Below are positions 43,819-51,844 of a DNA stretch of 64,000 bases, piece after piece. How positions within the stretch are numbered: the stretch's first letter is position 1; every line of letters begins with the position of its first letter. The position numbers and the translations under genes were made by a program. The notes below the pieces were generated by a model. That model worked only from the letters and a program-made list of their open reading frames with translations. It ran no database searches and was not told the origin of the DNA. This DNA comes from Pelagibaculum spongiae (lineage in GTDB: Bacteria > Pseudomonadota > Gammaproteobacteria > Enterobacterales > Pelagibaculaceae), in contig NZ_QDDL01000004.1 of NCBI RefSeq assembly GCF_003097315.1, positions 362,704 to 426,703 on the forward strand, given 5' to 3'.

Positions 43819-44466
43819 CTAAACGTAATTTTTGTTATCGACCAAACAATGCTTTAACGCCAAGTGCGTCATTTCAACATCATTGGTGACGCCCAATTTG
43901 TCGAACAATCGATAGCGATAACTATTAATGGTTTTAGGGCTTAAACAGAGCTGATCGGAAATATCCTGAATTTTCTCACCTGAAGTCACCATAATCAGCA
44001 CTTGCATTTCGCGATCAGATAAGTGTTCAAATGGTCGATCTTCATCGAGCGCAACCACCTTCAGAGCCAGCATTTCTGCAACTGCTGGAGACAAAAATCG
44101 CTTGCCGGTTAACACGCTTCGAATCGCGCGCTCCATCTCTTCAACGCCCGCGCCTTTGGTTAAGAAACCTGACGCACCGGCTTGTAATAATTTACTCGGA
44201 ATGGGTTCTTCGATGCTGGCGCTAATGGCAATAATTCTTAAATCAGGATCAAAACGCATCATTTTTCTGGTTGCTTCAATGCCATTCATTCCAGGCATTC
44301 GGACATCCAGCAACACAACATGAGGGCGGTGCTTTCTGGCGAGCTTAACAGCCTCTTCACCGTTAGCTGCTTCAGCTACTACTTTGATATCTCTTACATC
44401 ATCGATCAGACGCCGAATCCCACATCGGACCAGCTCATGATCGTCTGCCACCAGAACTTTGATCAA
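43819..44466 (-). CDS. uvrY: UvrY/GacA response regulator
   Basis: Receiver domain with acidic pocket ADD, phosphorylation site D54 (VVLLDVRMPG) and K (FLTKGAG), followed by a LuxR-type HTH (LSDREMQVLIMVTSGEKIQD onward). With BarA/GacS it activates csr-type small RNAs. I set the start at a TTG (44466): a GGAGG ribosome site lies exactly 5 nt before it, the protein then begins IKVLVADDHELVR as in other GacA/UvrY proteins, and the phosphoaspartate becomes D54. The ATG four codons upstream overlaps that GGAGG and is a poor start. Gene order matches E. coli uvrY-uvrC. Confidence 0.93.
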   Translation of the reverse strand: MIKVLVADDHELVRCGIRRLIDDVRDIKVVAEAANGEEAVKLARKHRPHVVLLDVRMPGMNGIEATRKMMRFDPDLRIIAISASIEEPIPSKLLQAGASGFLTKGAGVEEMERAIRSVLTGKRFLSPAVAEMLALKVVALDEDRPFEHLSDREMQVLIMVTSGEKIQDISDQLCLSPKTINSYRYRLFDKLGVTNDVEMTHLALKHCLVDNKNYV

Positions 44467-44625
44467 GCAAGCCTCCATTTCTTATTGTTTTTGCAGCTTT
44501 TGTGTCAGAATACCCGCTTGCATTAAACGGCACTGACGCCTTTCATGTTCTTTTTCATTCTTGGGACAAATGCTCAATTGCACTTTCCTATTTCCAGAAC
44601 TTTTATAACATAGATTCATATTCAG

Positions 44626-45771
44626 ATGATTATTAAATCAAGACTTCTGGCTCGACCTTTTTCATTTATCCGCCGCTTGCCAGCTATGGTTCAGCTGATT
44701 TTAATTTGCACCAGTTTGATTGCACTGCCCGCCTTCGCTGAAGAAAATCCAGAAAATATAAATAAGAACAAAGTACTAGACGCAAGCAAGAGCTTCGGCA
44801 GTATTTTGCAGTATCACCATGTGAGCAATAAAACCCCCAAGACAACCAGCATCACCCCTGAGCAGCTAGAAACTCACTTTCGTTACTTGGAAAAAGAAAA
44901 CTTCTCAATAATCCCGCTAGATGAGTTGGTAATTGCACTTAAAAACAAGCATGTGTTACCAGAGAAAACAGTTGCGATTACTTTTGATGATGCTTATGAA
45001 TCAATTTTTGAAAATGCCTATCCACTACTTAAACAGCGTAACTGGCCTTTTACTATTTTTGTTGCAACTGACCCAATCGACCTTCGTTATGGCGGCATGC
45101 TCAACTGGGATCAGCTTAGGCTGATGCAGCAAAATGGCGCATTGATTGCCAATCACACTCGAGCTCACCGCCACCTCACCAGCAAGCTGCCCGATGAAAC
45201 AGATCGCGACTGGCTAGCTAGAGTTGAGAAAGATCTGCGCTGGACCGAACAACGAATCGCTAGCGAAATCCCAATGCAAAAGGCTAAAGCCAAACTATTT
45301 GCTTGGCCCTATGGCGAGTTTAATCAACCACTTTTGACGTTATTATCTGATATGGAATATATTTCAGTTGCCCAGCACTCCGGCCCAGCCAGTGCTTTAG
45401 ATGATTTCTCTGCTTTGCCGAGATTTCCTGCCAGTGGTCGTTATGCCAATTTGAATACGCTTAAAATTAAATTAAATAGTATGCCGCTAGCGGTTTCTAA
45501 CTTGTCGCAACAAGCAGTTACTGATGCCAACCCACCTTTATTAAGCTTTGATTTGGAGAAAGGCCCATATGTGGCTCGCCAGCTCAATTGCTACGGCAGC
45601 GGCCAAGGTGAAATACCGCTAATTCGACAAGACAATCATTTTCAGATTCAAGCCAAACAAACTTTTAACATTCGCCGCTTTCGCTACAATTGCACTTTAC
45701 GCCATCGCTCAATGAACAAGTATTTTTGGCGCTCTTGGGCGTGGGTTCGAGAAGATCTGCCAGAAGATTAG
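44626..45771 (+). CDS. Secreted polysaccharide deacetylase family protein
   Basis: The 381-residue precursor has a long signal sequence (helix VQLILICTSLIALPAFA, residues 22-38). A NodB-type domain follows with motif ITFDDAYES (metal-binding and catalytic Asp), NHTRAHRHL (metal-binding His pair) and FAWPYGEFN. The QYHHVS start of the domain resembles the PgaB/IcaB branch, which deacetylates poly-N-acetylglucosamine. The last 110 residues have no recognised domain. It is likely periplasmic or outer-membrane associated. No pga genes lie nearby, so the substrate is unknown. Confidence 0.85.
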   Translation: MIIKSRLLARPFSFIRRLPAMVQLILICTSLIALPAFAEENPENINKNKVLDASKSFGSILQYHHVSNKTPKTTSITPEQLETHFRYLEKENFSIIPLDELVIALKNKHVLPEKTVAITFDDAYESIFENAYPLLKQRNWPFTIFVATDPIDLRYGGMLNWDQLRLMQQNGALIANHTRAHRHLTSKLPDETDRDWLARVEKDLRWTEQRIASEIPMQKAKAKLFAWPYGEFNQPLLTLLSDMEYISVAQHSGPASALDDFSALPRFPASGRYANLNTLKIKLNSMPLAVSNLSQQAVTDANPPLLSFDLEKGPYVARQLNCYGSGQGEIPLIRQDNHFQIQAKQTFNIRRFRYNCTLRHRSMNKYFWRSWAWVREDLPED

Positions 45772-45827
45772 GTAATCGAGGAAAGGATGGCCGGGCTTCC
45801 TTATGAAATACATTCCCTGGAAATAAA

Positions 45828-45860
45828 AACGGCGTAATTGCATTAAACAATTACGCCGTT
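45828..45860. terminator. Bidirectional terminator
   Basis: AACGGCGTAATTG and CAATTACGCCGTT form a perfect 13-bp stem with a 7-nt loop between two convergent genes. Confidence 0.85.
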
Positions 45861-45876
45861 GTTGCCTTACACCTAA

Positions 45877-47172
45877 TTAACTAGCGGGTGATGGCTCAGA
45901 TTCACCTTCAATCAGCTCAAGCTTAAGCTCAGTTTCTGACAATTCAGCTTCTTGTTCTAGCTGGACAGGCATTTCTGACTGCGCGGCCTCAAGCGTCTGT
46001 TGATCTTGCGGCTCAAGCTCAATAGCAATGCTTTTATCTGCCACCATGCCCTCTACAACCACCTTAGAATCATCCGCTTTAGGAATAGCCAAGTGATCAG
46101 TGGTCTCAGCAGCTTTCGTCAAACCTTGGTTACCAGACAAACCTTCAATACCCGCTTCAGCTGGAATTTTCGGAGTCTGATCGACTTGCTGCTGGGAAGA
46201 TTGATCACCGGTTTGCTCTACCATTTGCTGACTGGCTTCAGTTAATACTTCCGGTGCTGATTCAGGTAAAGCTTCTGGTTCTGGCTTTTTCTCAGGGCGT
46301 TTCGGTGCATATAACGCCAAGCAGTTAGTTTCTGCTTCGGTGATTTTGCGAGCTTCCAATCGATTAAAGCGAATCATACCGCGCAAGATATCGATATACT
46401 CAAACCCTTTACTGGAGTAGCTAACCAAGCCACCAGCCAACGTCCAACCATTAGCAGTTTGGCCGCGTTCTTTTACGCACTGACGTACCTTTCGAAGATC
46501 TCGATAACCAGCATGTCGATTAAGATTCAAAATGTAACTAGCAACCGACTCTTGCGGTGAACTGAATTTGGCCACTTCGTGCTTAGCGCCTTCAGTTCGG
46601 CTTTCTGGCACCAGGCCACAGCCGCGTGAAAAGCACCACTGACCAAAATAATTATTTCCCAGCGAAGCAAAGCGAGATGTTCCCCAGGCAGATTCATTGG
46701 CGGCTTGAGCTTGCGCCAAAGACTTTGGTACTGGTTGCACTTTAACCAACAAACCATCAATTATCGCTTGGGGGGTCAGCTGACCTTTCTTTGGTGACTT
46801 CAACCGGTATTTTTTTGCCAAGCGCGTCAAAAAATCTTGCTCAGTTGCGGTTAAAGGCGACTTATCTGACAAGGCAGCAATCGATTGATTAAGTGCTGAA
46901 ATTCGTTGATTTTCAGTCTCAATAGCCAAACCAATGTAATTGAAGAAGCTCGACTTACGCTGCTTGCCTGACATTGAAGCAAAATCAGGCAGCGCAATTT
47001 TAGGCTCTGGCGGCTTCTCAGCTTGCTTCTTTGCAACTTCAGATGCAGTCAGGTCATTAAGATACCCATCGGAGCAAGGCTGCTGCCCGACATACCAGCC
47101 GATAAGCCCAGCCACAAATAATGAAGCAAACAGGCCCGTAGGCCATGCTCGTTGGCAAATTTCTTTTTTCAT
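45877..47172 (-). CDS. Bax-like glucosaminidase-domain protein
   Basis: The 431-residue protein has an N-terminal membrane anchor (LFASLFVAGLIGWYVG), a helical region, and a glucosaminidase domain at about 140-280 with catalytic glutamate in AQAANESAWGTSRFA and GNNYFGQWCF. The layout matches the Bax family of E. coli, proteins that cut peptidoglycan glycan strands. An unusual acidic tail of about 130 residues rich in Glu, Gln and Pro follows. Thirteen bases separate it from the response-regulator gene upstream, so they are likely co-transcribed. Confidence 0.88.
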   Translation of the reverse strand: MKKEICQRAWPTGLFASLFVAGLIGWYVGQQPCSDGYLNDLTASEVAKKQAEKPPEPKIALPDFASMSGKQRKSSFFNYIGLAIETENQRISALNQSIAALSDKSPLTATEQDFLTRLAKKYRLKSPKKGQLTPQAIIDGLLVKVQPVPKSLAQAQAANESAWGTSRFASLGNNYFGQWCFSRGCGLVPESRTEGAKHEVAKFSSPQESVASYILNLNRHAGYRDLRKVRQCVKERGQTANGWTLAGGLVSYSSKGFEYIDILRGMIRFNRLEARKITEAETNCLALYAPKRPEKKPEPEALPESAPEVLTEASQQMVEQTGDQSSQQQVDQTPKIPAEAGIEGLSGNQGLTKAAETTDHLAIPKADDSKVVVEGMVADKSIAIELEPQDQQTLEAAQSEMPVQLEQEAELSETELKLELIEGESEPSPAS

Positions 47173-47185
47173 ACTTCTCGAAAAT

Positions 47186-48292
47186 TTAATTGATCAGGTT
47201 GTACACCGACAGCCCCAACGCGCCCAACGCGACTAACAAAGCAAAAGCACCGATCATTTTGCTTTGTGCCGAACCGGAAGCAACTTCCGATGAAAGATCA
47301 TGTTTGATCGACTTCATCTGACTGACAACAACGGTCTGTGCGACAGACTTGGCAATGTCACCACCGGCTAACTGCCCGGCAGCAGTGGCTGCATCTTCTG
47401 CAACATTGCGCCCGGCATTCTCACTGATCTTATGTATTTCGGCAACCGCCTTAGGTGACAAACTACGAGGCTCATCAAGCCGTTTATCAATAGTTTCTAG
47501 TCGACGCTGCAGACTTTCATCAAAACTATTCAACTCCAAAGCAATCTGCTTTTTCACTGACTGATTAACCATTTGCAGTAGCTCTTTCTTAAGCTTGTCG
47601 CTGTCAGGAATCTTTTGTGACAACGAGCTACTAATTGCTTGCTCACTTTGGTTGATTTCATGCTGCAATACTTGCATAAAGCTTTGGCTAATGCGTTGGG
47701 TCAGTGATGGGATTGAATGTTCTAGGCGATCCTGAACTAACACTCTCACTTGAGCATCGAGTTCATCTTGATTCAAAGTAGCTTGCACAGGCGCTGATGC
47801 CTGCGCTGTTTTTTTCGGTGGGTTGATGACTGAATCTGTCATGGCCACTTCTGACTCTATTTCCGAAGCGACCGTCGCTACAATTGGTTGTATCACTGGC
47901 TGGTTTGCACTTTGCGCTGCATGGTGAGTTACTGCACTCGGGTATCTGGCTAGCATGCTTCTGACAGACGCCAAAGACGCCGGTTTAACTAAAATATCTG
48001 CCGCACCATGCGCTTTAGCTTGTTTTAAGTATTCATCACCATCGTTACTGGTGCACATCACCACCATCGGCGATGGATCTTGCTGAGTGATTTTTTCGGT
48101 GGTTTGCAGCCCACCCATACCGGGCATCATGTGATCCATGAACACCAGGCCTGGCGTATGATGTTGCATCAATTCCAAAGCCTGCTCGCCCGATTCTGCC
48201 TGTAAAACTTCTACGCCACATCGTTCAAGCAATTTACGTAGCATAAGCCTTGCTGAACGAGAGTCGTCTACCACTAAAACCTGTCGGGTCAT
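47186..48292 (-). CDS. Membrane-tethered response regulator (CheY-like receiver plus C-terminal membrane helix)
   Basis: The 368-residue protein starts with a CheY-like receiver (VLVVDDSRSARLM, phosphosite in VFMDHMMPGMGG, K in ILVKPAS). A long low-complexity and helical region (about 120-330) with coiled-coil character (LQRRLETIDKRL) follows. It ends in one hydrophobic helix (MIGAFALLVALGALGLSVYN). There is no DNA-binding or enzymatic output domain. I chose ATG 48292; a TTG eight codons upstream is possible. A tail-anchored receiver is unusual. It is encoded with a cell-wall hydrolase, so it may position or control it at the membrane. Confidence 0.8.
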   Translation of the reverse strand: MTRQVLVVDDSRSARLMLRKLLERCGVEVLQAESGEQALELMQHHTPGLVFMDHMMPGMGGLQTTEKITQQDPSPMVVMCTSNDGDEYLKQAKAHGAADILVKPASLASVRSMLARYPSAVTHHAAQSANQPVIQPIVATVASEIESEVAMTDSVINPPKKTAQASAPVQATLNQDELDAQVRVLVQDRLEHSIPSLTQRISQSFMQVLQHEINQSEQAISSSLSQKIPDSDKLKKELLQMVNQSVKKQIALELNSFDESLQRRLETIDKRLDEPRSLSPKAVAEIHKISENAGRNVAEDAATAAGQLAGGDIAKSVAQTVVVSQMKSIKHDLSSEVASGSAQSKMIGAFALLVALGALGLSVYNLIN

Positions 48293-48442
48293 ATCGTCTG
48301 TCGCTGGCTTTAACAATTAAAACCAGCGTGCCTCCTTGTCTCTGGAAACTTCTGTTCCCTGAAAAATTAGCTGCCCTGAATCCAAGACAATTCACCGTCA
48401 TTAAGATATAACAGGCGTCTTTAGTCCTCATACAACTATCAA

Positions 48443-48988
48443 ATGCAACCTTGTGACCTTTATCACAACCTGGAAGACCAGTTAGCAGAACTGTTACCTG
48501 AATCAGATTCTGCATTGTCTCCGTTAGGTAGCCATGGCTATCTAACGGCGCTGGCTGTCAATCAAACAGCCACTTCCAAAGATGCCTTGTCCCAGCAATT
48601 ATCCGGTGAAGAAACATCTGAACCAACACTGGAACTACTTGCGGCACAACTGTTGGAATCGATTGAAAAATCCCTTTATCGCGGTGAGAAGCCAGAACTT
48701 CCCTGCTCGTTACATCTAGGCAATGAGCCGGATGACAGTGAGCTTCGCGAATGGGCTGCTGCTTTCTTTGAAGTCATCATGGATAACCCCGATCGATGGC
48801 ATCCAGAAAACCATCAGGAAGAAATTGCCCGTTTAATGCTGCCAATACAACTAGCCGCTGGTGTTTTAGAGCCAACAGATGAGCAAGCTGTGTTAAAAAA
48901 CCGCAAGCTTAGCAAGCAAATATTGCAAGAAATGCCCAACGTGCTACAGGAATTGTATTTGTTGTATCAGGAACAAATTGATCAATAG
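48443..48988 (+). CDS. UPF0149 family protein (YgfB/YecA-like)
   Basis: The 181-residue acidic helical protein carries the UPF0149 pattern: LGSHGYLTALAV near residue 28, a W-x3-F-x-E segment (WAAAFFEVIMDN) and a C-terminal LPNVLQ-like helix. No enzymatic role is established for the family. It does not have the YecA SEC-C zinc tail. It diverges from the response-regulator operon. Confidence 0.75.
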   Translation: MQPCDLYHNLEDQLAELLPESDSALSPLGSHGYLTALAVNQTATSKDALSQQLSGEETSEPTLELLAAQLLESIEKSLYRGEKPELPCSLHLGNEPDDSELREWAAAFFEVIMDNPDRWHPENHQEEIARLMLPIQLAAGVLEPTDEQAVLKNRKLSKQILQEMPNVLQELYLLYQEQIDQ

Positions 48989-49333
48989 CTATTCATTTGC
49001 ATCAAGCAACTGATCTGTTTTGGCTGCCATGACCAGATCATTCTGGTGGAGCCCTTTAATTTTATGGGTCCACCAGTGCACTTCTACTTTCCCATATTCC
49101 AGTAGAATGCGAGGGTGATGATCATGTTCCATAGCAATTTCTGCAACCTGCGCAACAAATATAAAGGCATAGGCAAAGTCATCAAAGCTAAAACTGCGGT
49201 GCAGCTGTTGAACATCATCAATCGTTTCACAACGCCAATCTGATAACTGCGCTAAACCTTCAGCAAGCTGTTCATCGGTTAGCTGCGGCGCATCAGCTTG
49301 GCAGGCTTCACAAGTCATCTCACTCAGTTTCAT
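48989..49333 (-). CDS. phhB: Pterin-4a-carbinolamine dehydratase
   Basis: The 114-residue protein has the family signature (EHDHHPRILLEYGKVEVHWW, then THKIKGL) with the three catalytic histidines. It dehydrates 4a-hydroxytetrahydropterin and recycles the cofactor of phenylalanine hydroxylase. No phhA is present here. The gene directly abuts the convergent UPF0149 gene. Confidence 0.95.
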   Translation of the reverse strand: MKLSEMTCEACQADAPQLTDEQLAEGLAQLSDWRCETIDDVQQLHRSFSFDDFAYAFIFVAQVAEIAMEHDHHPRILLEYGKVEVHWWTHKIKGLHQNDLVMAAKTDQLLDANE

Positions 49334-49378
49334 AATTCACCTCTTTTGTTTTTCATTAGCCAGATTTGGATAGATACC

Positions 49379-50077
49379 GTGACAGTTAAGGGCAGTTCCA
49401 GGCAGATCACCAGTAATCAAACCGGCAACCACCCGGATTTGATGGAAAAACTTCAGCGCCATTTACAATCCCCTTTTATTCGCCCTTTTCAAGACTTTAA
49501 TCGTCATGCTTTTGTTGCTGCAGAAAAAGCATGGCAACAGCATAGCGGCAAACTGATTTTAGATACCGGCTGCGGCACTGGCGTGAGTACGATAAACCTA
49601 GCTAAGCAAAATCCCGAGCACTTTGTGATGGGGGTTGACCAGTCAGCCGACCGACTGGAAAGAGAAAAAGAGCAACTACCGGAAAATATGCTACTGGTCA
49701 GGGCTGACTTAATTGATTTCTGGCGATTGGCGGTACAAGCCAATTGGGATGTTGAACAGCATTATTTGCTTTACCCCAATCCATGGCCAAAGAAGAAGCA
49801 CTTGCCGCGTCGCTGGCATGGCCATGCGGTGCTGCCATATATTATTTCACTCGGAAGCACCATTGAGTGCCGCAGCAATTGGCCGGTGTATATCGAAGAA
49901 TTTGCCCAGTCAGTGCAGTCATTAACCACCGGTCAAGTGAGCATTGAAACATTTCAGCCAGAAATTTTTCTAACGCCCTTTGAAAAAAAGTACCAGCAAA
50001 GCGGGCACGACTTATGGCGCTGCCGCATTGAAAACAATCAAGCGAGTCAAAATTTAATTAATTATTTCAATCTGTAA
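49379..50077 (+). CDS. TrmB-like SAM-dependent methyltransferase
   Basis: The protein, about 232 residues, has a Rossmann methylase motif (LILDTGCGTGVSTINLAK), GVDQSADRL, and the TrmB-type motif LLYPNPWPKKKHLPRRWHGH. TrmB makes m7G46 in tRNA. The first residues (SSRQITSNQ) also match TrmB-like starts (GRQITxxQ). Start uncertain: I chose GTG 49379; the frame is open to a TTG at 49298 inside phhB. The gene may be a second TrmB-type paralogue rather than the main enzyme. Confidence 0.8.
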   Translation: MTVKGSSRQITSNQTGNHPDLMEKLQRHLQSPFIRPFQDFNRHAFVAAEKAWQQHSGKLILDTGCGTGVSTINLAKQNPEHFVMGVDQSADRLEREKEQLPENMLLVRADLIDFWRLAVQANWDVEQHYLLYPNPWPKKKHLPRRWHGHAVLPYIISLGSTIECRSNWPVYIEEFAQSVQSLTTGQVSIETFQPEIFLTPFEKKYQQSGHDLWRCRIENNQASQNLINYFNL

Positions 50078-50135
50078 TCAAAACAATCTCATCCATAACC
50101 TAACCTACAATCGATTGTTTTTGATATCTAAAATG

Positions 50136-50171
50136 TGCCACTTGCGTTGATTGCAATTAATGCAAGCGGCA
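50136..50171. promoter_or_regulatory. 36-bp imperfect palindrome
   Basis: Two 18-nt arms (TGCCACTTGCGTTGATTG / CAATTAATGCAAGCGGCA) match at 15 positions as inverted copies. All three mismatches are transitions. It lies between the methylase stop and the start of the small gene at 50270 and could be an operator or an RNA stem. Confidence 0.45.
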
Positions 50172-50269
50172 TATATCTAACGACAAACGCAGAAAAACTC
50201 CCGAAAAACCTTTAATGATTCAAATCAATATTCAATAATAACCCCCTGTTTCTTCAAAGGAGGTTGATA

Positions 50270-50617
50270 ATGTTGTTTTCCTGGCCTCCTTTCGTTCCAC
50301 CAAAACCAAGAACCAGCGCACCCAAACGACTGGTAGCCACTCAACCGGTCAGCAGTCAGCGAAATCGAATTGATAGCGAGAAAAGCTGGCTCGATCAACA
50401 ACCGGTTCCCAGCCAATTTCAGCAGAAACCCGCCATCAGCAACAATCAAACAGCATCCGGCCAGCTATTGCGCCAGACCGCACTTGGCAATAAAGCCTAT
50501 CAGGCAAAAGAAGCCGATAAACTTGCCCATCGCAGATTACTGCAGCATGCCAAGCTCACCGGCGATCAAAAAAACAGCCGTCAGCACAAAGGCAGTCAAC
50601 TAGATTTGTTCGTTTAA
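50270..50617 (+). CDS. Hypothetical basic 115-aa protein
   Basis: I recognise no family. The protein is rich in Gln, Lys, Pro and Ser and has no membrane helix. Its C-terminus reads KGSQLDLFV, close to the QLxLF clamp-binding (DnaN) motif, so beta-clamp binding is possible. An exceptionally strong ribosome site (AAAGGAGG, 6 nt before ATG) supports a real gene and fixes the start at 50270. Probably a small DNA- or RNA-associated protein; uncertain. Confidence 0.6.
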   Translation: MLFSWPPFVPPKPRTSAPKRLVATQPVSSQRNRIDSEKSWLDQQPVPSQFQQKPAISNNQTASGQLLRQTALGNKAYQAKEADKLAHRRLLQHAKLTGDQKNSRQHKGSQLDLFV

Positions 50618-50638
50618 GCCTCTATTTAAACCAGCACC

Positions 50639-51526
50639 TTAAGGCACCATCTGCCTTTTAAATAACTTCTGCCAAGCGATCTGACTAATTGCTAAACCGC
50701 CAATGACCAACACGCAAGCCAATATTTTTTGACTGCCCATCGCTTCCTGATAAAAAACCACCCCGCCAATCAAACCAAACACCGGCACCAATAAAGTCAA
50801 TGGCGCGACCGTGGACAGTGGGTATTTCACCAGTAAACGATTAAAAACCCAGTAGCCCAACAAGGTAGTTGGATAGGCTTGAAACAGTACAGAAAACAGC
50901 GCTGGAGCATTCAAATGCTGCGGAAGTTGCAACAAACTATCAAAACCATGACTGGCAATCGATAAGGCAAATAACGGAATCGGCGCAAACAACATTCCCC
51001 AAATCATAAAGGCGAAAACATGCGGTGTTTTAGCCGACTTAACCAACACGCTAGTTAAGGTCCAGCACACCGCAGCAATCGCTACCAAAACAATTCCGGC
51101 AGCTGAGATAGAACCATCGTTAAGTTGCACCGAAAGAAATAATCCCGACAAAGCAACCAACGCCCCAATTGCTTGGCGTAGTTTCAACCGTTCTTTTAAT
51201 AGCAACCAACCGACTAGCAACCCCAGTAACACATTAAACTGCAATAACAAACCCGCCATCCCAGCAGAAATACCCGCTTCAATCGACCAGGTCATCATGC
51301 CCCAAACTCCGACACCAAATACCAGGCCATAACCAATCAAGTATCGCCACGACACATCAGGCCGCCGCACAAAAAATACCGCTGGTATCGCCGCAAATAA
51401 AAATCTCAAGCCAGTTAGCAACAAAGGATCAATTTGGTTAACACCCAACTTAATCACCGCAAAATTAAAGCCCCATATCACCATAATGGCGATGCCTGCT
51501 AACAGATCTTTGAATTGCACTAGCAA
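50639..51526 (-). CDS. EamA-family (DMT) transporter
   Basis: The 295-residue protein has ten predicted membrane helices in two EamA repeats. The start motif (MVIWGFNFAVIKLGV) and the second repeat (LLVPVFGLIGGVVFYQEAMG) are typical. These transporters export amino acids or other small metabolites. A MocR-type regulator diverges upstream and may control it. Substrate unknown. Confidence 0.88.
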   Translation of the reverse strand: MLVQFKDLLAGIAIMVIWGFNFAVIKLGVNQIDPLLLTGLRFLFAAIPAVFFVRRPDVSWRYLIGYGLVFGVGVWGMMTWSIEAGISAGMAGLLLQFNVLLGLLVGWLLLKERLKLRQAIGALVALSGLFLSVQLNDGSISAAGIVLVAIAAVCWTLTSVLVKSAKTPHVFAFMIWGMLFAPIPLFALSIASHGFDSLLQLPQHLNAPALFSVLFQAYPTTLLGYWVFNRLLVKYPLSTVAPLTLLVPVFGLIGGVVFYQEAMGSQKILACVLVIGGLAISQIAWQKLFKRQMVP

Positions 51527-51555
51527 CCTCCACTAACCATTTGTATTTATATTTT

Positions 51556-51675
51556 TTAAAGCCCGACCGCAAACCATCCTGCCAAAAATACTTGCACAAT
51601 TTTACTGATAACAAATAAACCACTACCCCAAGCAACCGCCTGAATTATAAATGAAAAAATCCCTTCAAATGTCAT
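51556..51675 (-). CDS. Small membrane protein (39 aa)
   Basis: ATG follows GAGG by 5 nt. The product (MTFEGIFSFIIQAVAWGSGL onward, ending WFAVGL) is almost all hydrophobic, with one long or two short helices. It is in the same direction as the EamA gene and 30 bp upstream of it, so the two may be co-transcribed. No homologue known to me. The remaining 170 bp to the MocR gene hold the shared promoter region. Confidence 0.55.
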   Translation of the reverse strand: MTFEGIFSFIIQAVAWGSGLFVISKIVQVFLAGWFAVGL

Positions 51676-51844
51676 AACGCCTCTCTTGATCCCACGCTAA
51701 ACCACATATTGCATCGCCAACACCTTCACAGCCGACCCATCCAGTATTTGCCAGAACACAAAGAGGTAACAGATACAATTTTTGATTAAAAACAGATAAC
51801 AGTTATGCTGTCAGACAGAAAAATGACGGTAATCAAAATGAGTA

